A stretch of 64,000 nt of DNA, from assembly GCF_000016665.1 (NCBI RefSeq), contig NC_009523.1, positions 1,674,001-1,738,000 of the forward strand. The letters run 5' to 3'. The notes beneath the pieces are model-generated. The model was not told where the DNA came from and did not search any database. It saw only the letters and a list, made by a program, of their open reading frames with translations. This stretch comes from Roseiflexus sp. RS-1 (GTDB taxonomy: Bacteria > Chloroflexota > Chloroflexia > Chloroflexales > Roseiflexaceae). Position 1 is the first letter of the stretch; the number at the start of each line of letters is the position of its first letter. Positions 18,527 to 26,204 of this stretch are shown one piece after another. The position numbers and the translations under genes were made by a program.

Positions 18527-18928
18527 TCACTTCGTTTCCACAGGTGTGTTGATCTCGGCATACGCAACATTCGGATCCGACTGATACTCCCGGATCATGG
18601 CCCTGAGATTCGTTCCCCTCGGCACTGCCAGTTTGTAAACGCCTGCGAGACCGTAGCGCAGAGCCGCAGCATCGTTGGGAGATACGTCGGGAAACACGGG
18701 AGTCATGTGCTGCACCTGCCACTTCCGGTTGAGTGCATCGAGCGATGGCAGTCCCGTGTTGACGGGGTTGGGCTGCTGCGGCTGGAGGACGAACCGCGCA
18801 GCATCATTCGTCAGTCCGATCAGGATTTCATCCTGGCCACCAATCACGCCCGAACAGGCAGGGAAGCCAAGTACGATGATCACGGTCATCATCCACGTCA
18901 CGACATCCTTCATCAGTTGCACCGGCAT
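18527..18928 (-). CDS. Stand-alone subtilase prodomain-like protein
   Basis: 133 residues from the ATG at 18928, which has GGAGGAGGAA upstream. A short N-terminal hydrophobic segment ends in PACSG, so it is exported and perhaps lipidated, although the lipobox is not canonical. The rest parallels the prodomain of the next gene: DEILIGLTNDAARF, LPSLDALNRKWQVQ, LRYGLAGVYKLAVP and DPNVAYAEIN match the protease prodomain in order and spacing, and the catalytic domain is absent. Free prodomains of subtilases act as inhibitors or folding helpers, so this is probably an extracellular regulator of the protease. Confidence 0.78.
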   Translation of the reverse strand: MPVQLMKDVVTWMMTVIIVLGFPACSGVIGGQDEILIGLTNDAARFVLQPQQPNPVNTGLPSLDALNRKWQVQHMTPVFPDVSPNDAAALRYGLAGVYKLAVPRGTNLRAMIREYQSDPNVAYAEINTPVETK

Positions 18929-19095
18929 CGTTCCTCCTCCTGAGTCCGCCTTACCCGAAACGAACCCTCTCCACAGCGTGATGTTTGGTCGATGCACATC
19001 TCCATCGATACATCGTTTGCACCGAATTGCCTGGCAGGGATGAAGCCGTGTGAGCAGGCATCACCATCATAGCATGGGAGGGCGTCACAAATGTA

Positions 19096-19463
19096 TCAAT
19101 GCTGTAAACAAAATGAGTTGATCTGCGCCGCGCCGATCTGACTATTCGTGTTCCTTGTGTTACCGCTTAACACGCTGGCGCCCTGTACCGCATCAGACGC
19201 TCGAAGTCCGCGCTGGAGCGAAAAAATGGCTGGCTCATCTGGTGTTTGCCCCCCTGTTTGCACCCACGCATTGCTGATCTTGAAGACGGTGTTGTCAATC
19301 TGAATGACCGTGACGACCACCTGCTCACCCTTGACGGTCGCCGTGAATTTCACGAGAGGTCCATCTGGAGTTGGACGGACTACCCGGCTCTTGCCGGAAC
19401 GAATGACCTGCTCCAGGTACGGCTGAATAGCACGGTAATCCTGAAGCTCATCGCCGCTCAGAT
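19096..19463 (-). pseudogene. 5'-truncated gene fragment cut by a MITE
   Basis: About 122 codons read LSGDELQDYRAIQPYLEQVI, then KGEQVVVTVIQIDNTVFKI and a Ser/Asn/Gln-rich tail. Upstream of about 19463 the frame continues only through MITE sequence (encoding TRVNVSENYC), so the original 5' end has been lost or replaced. The protein is not recognised. A small secreted or toxin-like domain is possible but nothing decides it. Confidence 0.5.
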
Positions 19464-19920
19464 TACAGTAGTTCTCAGATACGTTGACCCTTGTCTGGAT
19501 TTCTGGAGCGTTCCATCGTCGGACGTCTGCGGCGGGCTGAAGCCCTGGCTGAGGTCGGGCAAGCCCTGCGGGCTGGATCAACCCGGCGCCCCCCGGCATA
19601 GGGAAGGGTGACAGACATGCCAGCCCCGCAGGGGGCTTCCGTGCGCTCAGAGAGGGCTTATGGTCTTTGAGTAAATAATCCGCCATAGCCCGCGCAGGCG
19701 GGCTTTGCCTTGCATAGCCGAGGGCTTCAGCCCCACGGCTAGCGCGGTATAGCGGATTTATTTCTCAATCTCCATTAGCCCGCACGAGCGGAGTCGCGCT
19801 CGACGACGGACGATGGTTGATGTCTTCTCTCAGACTGCCATGCATGGCGGTCGCCGCACGGGGAGTGCAAGAGTGACTGCGATTGTTCGAGGAGGTTCAA
19901 CCTCTGTGAGAACTGCTATA
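19464..19920. repeat. MITE (TATAGCAGTTCTCA family) with nested repeats
   Basis: The left end reads TACAGTAGTTCTCAGATACG and the right end TGTGAGAACTGCTATA, near-inverted copies. Between the ends sit pieces of two other intergenic repeat families. The insertion truncates the gene on its left. Compare copies at 47462, 57331, 61320 and 62122. Confidence 0.65.
19664..19790. repeat. Palindromic intergenic repeat B
   Basis: Contains AGCCCGCGCAGGCGGGCT, GCCGAGGGCTTCAGCCCCAC and the flanking TGGTCTTTGAGTAAATAATCC and TTTATTTCTCAATCTCC-type ends found in the copies at 32010, 47661, 57581 and 62001. Nested in the MITE above. The rest of 19791-20070 shows no gene. Confidence 0.65.
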
Positions 19921-20070
19921 ATGAGCCGGTTCCAGCTATGCTTGGGGAACCATCGTGTGTTCCGTCCTGGGTCGTTGCTCCTCCAGCCGCAGGATCGTAC
20001 GCTATCCGGCGGGTGAACGAGCTGCCGCTCCGAGCATCTAGCTGAGCAGTTGATCGGGATCGATGTTTGT

Positions 20071-20976
20071 GAGAGGGCGATCAGAAAACCGGATTTGTGG
20101 TATCATGATAGTGACCATGCCGTTCTGATAAGGAGCAATCTGGTATGCCACGACGTGCACTTCGATCCTATCCAACGAATTATGCGACCGATCTGACCGA
20201 TGAGCAATGGGCTGCTATCGCGCCACTCGTCGCCACCCCGTCGCCCAACGGCGGCCGCCCGACCGACATCGATCGCCGCGCGATTGTCAACGCCCTGCTG
20301 TACAAAAATCGCACGGGCTGCCAATGGCGCATGCTTCCGAAAGATTTTCCGCCGATGAGTTCGGTTCGGTACTATTTCGACAAATGGAATCGTGATGGAA
20401 CCTTTATCAAAATCAATGATACGCTGCGCAAACTGGCGCGACAAGCGCTGAACCGCGACCCGGAGCCATCCATGAGCGTCCTGGACTCCCAATCCGTCAA
20501 AACGACCGAAGCAGGCGGCGAGCGCGGCTATGACGGGGGAAAAAAAGGTCAATGGGCGCAAACGGCAATTTTGGGTTGATACGAATGGGTTCTTGTTGCG
20601 TGTACTCGTCCATCCGGCGGACATTTCAGATACGGAAGGCGCAGAATGGCTTCTCGCCGCACATCATCACGCATTTCCACGAATGCAAGAGATTCGCGTG
20701 GATGAGGGGTATAAACAAGGGTTAGATAAGTGGCTGCAACAGAATACGGCGATACGCCTGAATATCATTGAAAAACCGCCTGGACAAAAGGGATTTGCCG
20801 TCATTCCGAAGCGATGGGTGGTGGAACGCTCGATTGCGTGGGCGGGACGCAACCGTTTGGCGAGTAAAGAATACAACCGCAATCCAGAATCAAGCGAAGC
20901 CTTTCTTTATCTTGGTTCTATCGCAATGCTCCTGAATCGGCTCTATCCGAGATGTTAGTTTTTGATCACGCTCTGA
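20071..20976 (+). mobile_element. IS5-family insertion sequence
   Basis: Imperfect terminal inverted repeats are visible: GAGAGGGCGATCAGAAAAC on the left and, inverted, CAGAGCGTGATCAAAAAC on the right. About 0.9 kb, with one split transposase. Target duplication is not clear by eye. The element sits next to other repeats and a second IS, a region tolerant of insertion. Confidence 0.8.
20145..20958 (+). CDS. IS5-family transposase in two overlapping frames
   Basis: Frame 1 (20145-20579) gives the N-terminal half: LTDEQWAAIAPLV, NGRPTD-type Asp region and SVLDSQSVKTTEAGGERGYD with the second catalytic Asp. Frame 2 (20530-20958) gives HPADISDTEGAEWLL, VDEGYKQGLDKWL and RWVVERSIAWAGRNRL with the catalytic Glu. 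The two frames join as GGKKVNGRKR if one base is skipped at the run of seven A at 20540-20546. This is the usual layout in part of the IS5 family, where slippage or frameshifting makes the full enzyme. ATG at 20145 follows AAGGAG. Confidence 0.85.
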
Positions 20977-21013
20977 GGCCGATCAAATCGCCAGGAGTGC
21001 CGAAAATTTTGGC

Positions 21014-21196
21014 TTAATGGACAAAGGTCGATAGCACCTCATAATACGCCAGGGCGCGACCGCATTCAAAGTCAGCACTGGCTGTATTGTCAGGCTGCTC
21101 TCGAACCGACTTGCATCGCTCCTTGCTTTCTCTGGCTCGTTCATATAAGAGCGCTGTAAAATCCCGCAGAAAATAGATAATGGTTTCATCCATCAT
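21014..21196 (-). CDS. Small hypothetical protein, possibly 3'-truncated
   Basis: 60 residues starting MMDETIIYFLRDFTALLYE, with AGGAGG just upstream of the ATG, a strong sign of translation. The start overlaps the stop of the preceding small frame (TAATG). It ends 38 bases from the IS5 element, so the C terminus may have been changed by that insertion. I do not recognise the family; FECGRALAYYEVLSTFV looks like a conserved helical motif. Confidence 0.5.
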   Translation of the reverse strand: MMDETIIYFLRDFTALLYERARESKERCKSVREQPDNTASADFECGRALAYYEVLSTFVH

Positions 21197-21354
21197 TAAC
21201 CTCCTGATCTTGCTTTCTCCATAAGCAGGTCCTGAAGAACATCAGCCCGCTCTGCATAATTGGATGCTTCGTTTTGCCAATAATGCAAAGAGTCCATCCC
21301 GTTGCGGTTGCGTCTCGAAGGTGCAATTCGGTCAGAATGTTCTCCACTAGACAT
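21196..21354 (-). CDS. Small hypothetical frame, 5' end inside an IS terminal repeat
   Basis: 52 codons, ATG at 21354, ending NYAERADVLQDLLMEKARSGG. The last codons contain the ribosome site for the next small gene, and the two overlap by one base, so they behave as a coupled pair. The start codon lies in the inverted repeat of the neighbouring IS, so the true N terminus was probably displaced by that insertion. Not recognised. Confidence 0.4.
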   Translation of the reverse strand: MSSGEHSDRIAPSRRNRNGMDSLHYWQNEASNYAERADVLQDLLMEKARSGG

Positions 21355-21408
21355 CATCAAGATTTAGTGATATACTATTTTTGTACAATCTGAAAATGGA
21401 GAAAAACG

Positions 21409-22466
21409 ATGTGTAAGTATCGATCCATTATCGAAAATCCGGAGAAATTACGCTCTATGACCGGACTGACCGTTGAAGAGTTCCACGCGCTGGTTCCGAT
21501 CTTCCACGCCGCATTTGAAGCGTATATGAAACGTCGCACGATTGATGGCCGCGTCCGATATTGTCGTCGCTACGTCTCGTATGCAAACTCGCCGCTTCCG
21601 ACAACAGAAGATAAATTGCTCTTTATTTTGACCTACTTAAAACAAAACCCAACGCAAGTGATGCACGGACACCTCTTTCAAATGAGCCAATCAAACGTAA
21701 GCAAATGGGTGCATCTTTTGCACGGAGCGCTGAACTATGCGCTTTCACAGCAAAATCTCCTGCCTGCGCGCACTGCCGACGACCTGGCGAGGCGATTGCA
21801 GGAAGAACCGTCGTGTGAAGAACCGTCGTGTGAAGAACCGTCGTGTGAAGAACCGTCGTGTGAAGAACCGTCGTGTGAAGAACCGTCGTGTGAAGAACCG
21901 TCGTGTGAAGAACCGTCGCATGCGACAAAAGCGCCCCCCTTTTTATCCATGACGGCGTAGAACGTCCCATTCGCCGTCCAAGCGACAAAGTCGACCGGGA
22001 GTTGTATTACAGCGGTAAGAAGAAACGACATACGCTTAAGAACGTTCTCATCATTGATGAGTTTGGCTCTATTCACTTTTTGAGTGACACCTACGAAGGA
22101 AGGGTCCACGATAAATGTATTGCGGATGAAGCGGGATACACCCTTCCAAACGCGAGCATTCTCTATCAAGACGCCGGATTTCAAGGATTTACCCTGCCTG
22201 GCGTCCAGATTATGCAGCCAAAGAAGAAGCCGCGCAATGGAACCCTCACGCCGCAGGAAAAGGAGGAAAACCGGCGTATCTCATCCGTTCGCGTTCGTAT
22301 TGAACATGTTATCGGCGATATCAAGCGGTATCGAATCATTCACGACATTATCCGCTTCAGTTGTTCCGAATTTCGGGATATGGTCATGGAAACATGTTGC
22401 GGGCTGCATAACTTCCGAATTTGGCTGAAACGCAAAAAGCAGTCCAAAAATCAAAACGAATCTTGA
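21409..22466 (+). CDS. Transposase split by a -1 frame change and a 15-bp repeat expansion
   Basis: Frame 1 (21409-21960) holds the helix-turn-helix half (SMTGLTVEEFHALVPIF, LLFILTYLKQNPTQVMHG). Frame 0 continues from about 21935: IHDGVERPIRRPSDKVD with the first catalytic Asp, LIIDEFGSIHFLSDTYEG, LYQDAGFQGF and VRVRIEHVIGDIKRYR with the final Glu. The halves meet at the C6T5 run near 21931-21941, where a -1 shift joins them. An (EEPSC)7-EEPSH expansion precedes the join. Programmed shift or decay cannot be told apart by eye. Confidence 0.75.
21802..21921 (+). repeat. 15-bp in-frame tandem repeat (8 units) inside a transposase
   Basis: Eight copies of GAAGAACCGTCGTGT, the last ending in CAT. 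It encodes EEPSC repeats between the DNA-binding and catalytic halves. No stop arises in any + frame. Confidence 0.93.
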
Positions 22467-22507
22467 TGAAGTCTACTGATGCGCCTACATCACGGATCGT
22501 TCGGAGA

Positions 22508-22981
22508 TCAGGCCTGCACAGCATACACTTCCGGACTGGCATCTCGCTCCGTCACCCCCACCTCGAACCGCCGTTGCGGAAATGCGTCCTGGAGCCGTTT
22601 GCGCCAGAGATCGGCGATGACATCGGCGAGAAAGCCATAGACTTCGAGCGGAATTGCGTCGTAGTCGGGATCGTTCAGAAACACGTCGCACACGTGCAGA
22701 TGATTAACGACATACTCAATCTGGCGCGGCGACCAGTGTGCAGCCCGCGCCTGGCTCATGAATGCGTTCCAATCATCCGGCAGCGCATCAGCCCGCAAAA
22801 TAAGGTCATCGACGCTCACAAATGTCGGATAGAGGATAGGAAGGTAGCACAGCAGATGATCCACGCGCGCTAGGTACGCCGTATAGCTCGCCAGATCACG
22901 CGATTCGGACGGCGCATGCATACACCATCGCTGATAAGCGGGCGTCAGGCTAAGATAGTGTACGATGGTCTCTCGATGCAT
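22508..22981 (-). CDS. Probable immunity protein for the orphan toxin tip
   Basis: 157 residues starting MHRETIVHYLSLTPAYQRW. Acidic and mostly helical, with no signal peptide or membrane helix, as expected for a cytoplasmic immunity protein. It starts 39 bases after the stop of the orphan toxin-tip frame. The family is not recognised; the role is inferred from position only. AGAGAGG lies upstream of the ATG. Confidence 0.5.
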   Translation of the reverse strand: MHRETIVHYLSLTPAYQRWCMHAPSESRDLASYTAYLARVDHLLCYLPILYPTFVSVDDLILRADALPDDWNAFMSQARAAHWSPRQIEYVVNHLHVCDVFLNDPDYDAIPLEVYGFLADVIADLWRKRLQDAFPQRRFEVGVTERDASPEVYAVQA

Positions 22982-23020
22982 GAGAGCCTCTCTCTCACGA
23001 TAATGACCAGCGATGCGTTG

Positions 23021-23554
23021 TCACGGAATCTCGTCAGCACGAGCAGGCCGTGCCTTACGACTTGGGCGAACATAAATCGTTCCATCGGGCGCTCGATGAC
23101 GCTGAAACTCGATAACATGCGGAGCAGCGACGCCGCCGTGAGGTTTTCCCGTTACATCCACACGCATAACTGGCAATCCATCAGCGCCATATACCTGATA
23201 GTGAGTAATTCTGCCGCGTGTGTCAGCCCGATAGAGAATTTCATTGGCGCTGGCGGTCGGAGGAAACTTGCCACGAATCTGTCGCCCTTCGCTAATAACA
23301 CGACTGGCGAGTGTGCGAGGCAGCAAAGCGCCTCCGCTACCTCGCCGCCCCAGCGACCGCAACCCTATGCGCACGCCCGCCAGCGCCACTGCCAATTGTA
23401 CCACGCCGCCGAGCCCCAGGCGCCAGCGTTCACCTTCGGACAGCGGCTGCTCGCTCACCAACTGTGCGCCGTGCCACGCTCCACGCCCGTTCAGCAACTC
23501 CTTCGCCACCTCCTGCGTCCCGCGTGTTGCGCATCGCTTCCCCAGTCGGCGCAC
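23021..23554 (-). CDS. Orphan polymorphic-toxin tip (Ntox24-like) with shared pre-toxin linker
   Basis: 177 codons. The frame is open upstream without an ATG; the listed start is GTG, so this looks like a displaced C-terminal cassette. Residues ~28-70 (GAQLVSEQPLSEGERWRLGL and on) are nearly identical to the linker of the full toxin at 26205-27011. The tip reads LYRADTRGRITHYQVYGADG, VMRVDVTGKPHGGVAAPHVI and ends RPARADEIP, a pattern I associate with polymorphic toxin type 24. Such orphan tips are stored for replacement of the active tip by recombination. It probably has no signal for export by itself. Confidence 0.62.
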   Translation of the reverse strand: MRRLGKRCATRGTQEVAKELLNGRGAWHGAQLVSEQPLSEGERWRLGLGGVVQLAVALAGVRIGLRSLGRRGSGGALLPRTLASRVISEGRQIRGKFPPTASANEILYRADTRGRITHYQVYGADGLPVMRVDVTGKPHGGVAAPHVIEFQRHRAPDGTIYVRPSRKARPARADEIP

Positions 23555-23580
23555 CCCGGCGTCCCGCCGCGCCCCGTCGG

Positions 23581-23860
23581 CTATTCCGGGCAGGTCAGCG
23601 CCAGAAGCCGGTGCATTGTCGCACGCTGCGCGTCCGCCTCGCGCCCGGCATCACCATAGAGACGCGCCAGTTCGATCCAGCGCGATCGTGCCGGATAGCG
23701 ACGCGCGGCCTGTTCACAGCAGGAGAGCGCTTCTTCCAGCGCTCCGACATCGTCAGGCACACCATATAACCCGGCAAGATTTACCAGCGCAGGGACATAT
23801 CAAGGCTCTAATCTAAGGGCTTCCCGGTATGCCTGCGCGGCGGCCTCATCATAGTGACGC
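23581..23860 (-). pseudogene. TPR-protein remnant with in-frame stop
   Basis: Reading the minus strand gives HYDEAAAQAYREALRLEP, a TGA at 23800-23802, then YVPALVNLAGLYG, ALEEALSCCEQAARRYPA and RWIELARLYGDAGREADAQR, ending in a stop at 23581. These are tetratricopeptide repeats with the usual LxxLY and YPxA spacing. The in-frame stop and missing start mark it as a pseudogene. Upstream sequence to 23985 shows nothing else. Confidence 0.6.
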
Positions 23861-23985
23861 GCTCCAACATGCCGCCCAACTCTGCATCCGCAGCTGCGCG
23901 CCGCAACAATCCTCATGAAAATCCTCAATCCCGGCGAGTAGCTCGTTCGAACGCCGGTCAACTCTGGATGGCGGGCAGAAGCGGT

Positions 23986-24501
23986 TCATTGCATACTCGA
24001 GGCCAGGTAAATCGCCTCGTTGTAGATTTCACGGAGACGAGCGTCGCGCTCCCACGACCGGAAGAACGCCGCCACATCGGCGTCCACAAAGAGATGTTCT
24101 AACACAGCGGTAATCACCGCATCCCTGGTCGCCTCATCTCCCTCGAGACATGCCCGACGGAGCATCTCCCGAATCGATATCAAGGTATGTTCCGTGTCTG
24201 GCCTGCGTTTCCATAGCCGCTGAAACCAGGCTCGTAGTGCGTCACCGGCCATGTAACGCTCATATGCGTGTTCCCCGTCTGCCGGGTCACGGAGACACTG
24301 TTCCAGGTATCTTAAGAAGAACGCATCTCGCTCTTCATCGCTCATCGAGCCTTCCACCTTTTCGAGGTGGCCAAAAAGGAGATCGAAAGCAAGCCCCTGG
24401 ACGTTCAGATCGGGAAGATTCATCCACAGACGAACGGTTTCAGCAGGGATGGACACGCCAGATTCAAGGAGCGATGCAATGTCTCTCGGATCGGCATCCA
24501 T
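23986..24501 (-). CDS. Hypothetical helical protein, immunity-like
   Basis: 171 residues starting MDADPRDIASLLESGVSIPA. Acidic, helical, without signal or membrane segment; ends ARLREIYNEAIYLASSMQ. AGAGGAG lies upstream of the ATG, and the gene starts 4 bases after the glycine-zipper gene stops. The position within the toxin/immunity block suggests immunity; I do not recognise the family. Confidence 0.55.
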   Translation of the reverse strand: MDADPRDIASLLESGVSIPAETVRLWMNLPDLNVQGLAFDLLFGHLEKVEGSMSDEERDAFFLRYLEQCLRDPADGEHAYERYMAGDALRAWFQRLWKRRPDTEHTLISIREMLRRACLEGDEATRDAVITAVLEHLFVDADVAAFFRSWERDARLREIYNEAIYLASSMQ

Positions 24502-24505
24502 AACG

Positions 24506-24814
24506 TCATTCTCCTCTCTGTTCGACGGAAGCGTTATTCATCCATTCCCAGACCGCCTGTGCAGCGCCCATCACTGCACCTCCGATAAGCCCCCCGAGCG
24601 CCGCCCCTTCGAGTGCACCTGTTGCACCCCCTGCCAGCCCTCCCCCGACCGTTCCGACGCCAGGGGCGACCGGCGTGCCGCCAGCACCCCCAGCCATTGC
24701 CCCAATAATACCCCCTACAAACATGCCGACGCCTGCACCTGTTGCAGTTGCAATGGCTACGCGCCGTGCCGCTGCGGGATCCGGCAAAGTTTCAGGCGCT
24801 GGCTCCCGGCGCAT
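24506..24814 (-). CDS. Small glycine-zipper membrane protein
   Basis: 102 residues. A charged N terminus (MRREPAPETLPDPAAARRVA) is followed by two long Gly/Ala runs with GxxxG spacing (GAGVGMFVGGIIGAMAGGAG and GGGLAGGATGALEGAALGGL), typical of glycine-zipper proteins that insert into membranes. It could be a pore-type effector, a bacteriocin-like peptide or a membrane immunity factor. No clear ribosome site; a 13-codon frame ends 1-2 bases upstream and may couple translation. Confidence 0.55.
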   Translation of the reverse strand: MRREPAPETLPDPAAARRVAIATATGAGVGMFVGGIIGAMAGGAGGTPVAPGVGTVGGGLAGGATGALEGAALGGLIGGAVMGAAQAVWEWMNNASVEQRGE

Positions 24815-24853
24815 CTCAGTCGGTTTTGGGCGCCGTCTTTTTGCTGATCACGC

Positions 24854-25102
24854 TCATACGTCCTGTTTGATGTTCGGGCGGTCTTGCGAGGTAAGATCCG
24901 GATGTCTGGGTATCCCTGGATGCAGTCTCTGCGACAAACAGCGGCGATGTGCGTAGAGGGTTTGCGACTCCTCCCGGTCGCTCGCCGGGTAGATCACCAA
25001 TAACGCTGCGCTCGCCTCCGGAAGAGTCAAACCACAGAAGCAGCACGCGACTTCTTCCCAAGTGCCCGCACCTGACATATATTTCTCCCACAGACCGAAC
25101 AT
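24854..25102 (-). CDS. Small Cys/His protein, immunity-like
   Basis: 82 residues. CCFCGLTLPEASAALLVIYP and ESQTLYAHRRCLSQRLHPGI contain a CxxC plus HxxC set that could bind zinc. I recall small proteins of this pattern near polymorphic toxins, but this is memory, not a search. The ATG follows the preceding stop directly (TAAATG), so translation is coupled. Confidence 0.55.
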   Translation of the reverse strand: MFGLWEKYMSGAGTWEEVACCFCGLTLPEASAALLVIYPASDREESQTLYAHRRCLSQRLHPGIPRHPDLTSQDRPNIKQDV

Positions 25103-25444
25103 TTACGCCGCGCCAAGTCGCTGCATGATCGCATCTCCCAGGGCAAACAGGTCTTGCCAGGCGGGATGGGTTCTGATCTCCGCTATCGACCAGTCGTGGT
25201 CTTGCAGCGCCAGCCACCGTGCGCGCAACTGCCGACTGAGCGACACTCCATCGGCGGAAAGGAGCCCGGCGCGGTGCAGTCGGGCAAGCGACTCCTCGTG
25301 CAAAAAAGAGTGCGCTCCGACATCGAACTCTTCAAAGAGGTCATAGGCGATCTCGTCGTCGCTTTTGCTCAGGATCGCACTGGTGGCGCGTGCAACCGTA
25401 TCGCGGTATAAGCAGAAGAGTGTGCGTGCGGATATTTCGGTCAT
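25103..25444 (-). CDS. Hypothetical immunity-like protein
   Basis: 113 residues from the ATG at 25444, which has GGAGG upstream; the open frame continues farther but without a ribosome site. MTEISARTLFCLYRDTVARA at the start and WSIAEIRTHPAWQDLFALG near the end; cytoplasmic, helical. It sits second after the full-length toxin, in the usual place of an immunity gene. Family not recognised. Confidence 0.55.
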   Translation of the reverse strand: MTEISARTLFCLYRDTVARATSAILSKSDDEIAYDLFEEFDVGAHSFLHEESLARLHRAGLLSADGVSLSRQLRARWLALQDHDWSIAEIRTHPAWQDLFALGDAIMQRLGAA

Positions 25445-25536
25445 GGCGCATCCTCCGTTGGCGCAAGCGGGAGCGCGGGCGGCGCACCGCCACGGACGCC
25501 AGGACTGGCGATCCGATCTACTGGTCGTGTTAATGC

Positions 25537-26190
25537 CTATTTGGATGCTGTCAACGATTCGCTCTGAGCCGACCAGAGGACGCACCCTTCGCCATCGAAG
25601 GCTTCCACGAAGAGTGCAGTAACGCTGCGCGCCAGACAGACTAGCGCATCGCGCGGGACAGAGGTCCCCGACGCCGGTGGCAACGCCGTTTCCGTATGGC
25701 TGATCAAGAAACCGATAGTGTTGAAGCTGCCTGCCTCCGTGAAGGCTTTGGCGATCGTTGATCGTTCCTGTACACCCCCGTGAAGGCAAAGATACACCTC
25801 GTCATTGTAAAAGAAGTGGGGAATGGTCAATCCTTGCAGCCAGGGATCACCAGGTGCGGCAAGTTGATGCTCGAACACGCATGCGCGTTCGGGTCCCTGT
25901 GCAAGATACGCCTGAATATCGTCAATCACGGGCTCTTGCAGCCGCGTGTCCACCGGCGCCACCCACACTGCGTTGGCGGGGTCCCAAAACCGGAGACCGG
26001 GACCCGTCACGCTCGCGTCGAAACGAGTGACCGCTTCCTCCGCGACCGTTGTCGGGAGATAGGTCCAACAGGCGCCGCGTTGAAGATCGACCAATGCCAG
26101 GACGAGCGAAGAGAGCGTGCGTCCGTCATCCAGGCGCTCGCGGATGTAATCACGCGCTGCAGCGCCGAGCAGGCGACGGGTGATCATCAT
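25537..26190 (-). CDS. Immunity-like protein directly after the full toxin
   Basis: 217 residues from the ATG at 26190, where AGGAG lies 6 bases upstream inside the toxin 3' end; ATG 26196 and GTG 26208 are possible alternatives. Starts MMITRRLLGAAARDYIRERL. No signal peptide. The start region overlaps the toxin stop, so the two are translated together, the arrangement expected for a toxin and its cognate immunity protein. Fold and mechanism are not recognised. Confidence 0.6.
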   Translation of the reverse strand: MMITRRLLGAAARDYIRERLDDGRTLSSLVLALVDLQRGACWTYLPTTVAEEAVTRFDASVTGPGLRFWDPANAVWVAPVDTRLQEPVIDDIQAYLAQGPERACVFEHQLAAPGDPWLQGLTIPHFFYNDEVYLCLHGGVQERSTIAKAFTEAGSFNTIGFLISHTETALPPASGTSVPRDALVCLARSVTALFVEAFDGEGCVLWSAQSESLTASK

Positions 26191-26204
26191 GGTCATCTCC
26201 TGCT

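Larger units (their letters stand above)
21345..22478 (+). mobile_element. IS element with DDE (HTH_Tnp_4/DDE_Tnp_4-type) transposase
   Basis: Terminal inverted repeats match well: CACTAGACATCATCAAGATT on the left and, inverted, CAGTAGACTTCATCAAGATT on the right. About 1.13 kb containing one split transposase. No clear target duplication. The left end carries outward and inward promoter-like AT-rich sequence around 21365-21390. Confidence 0.78.
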
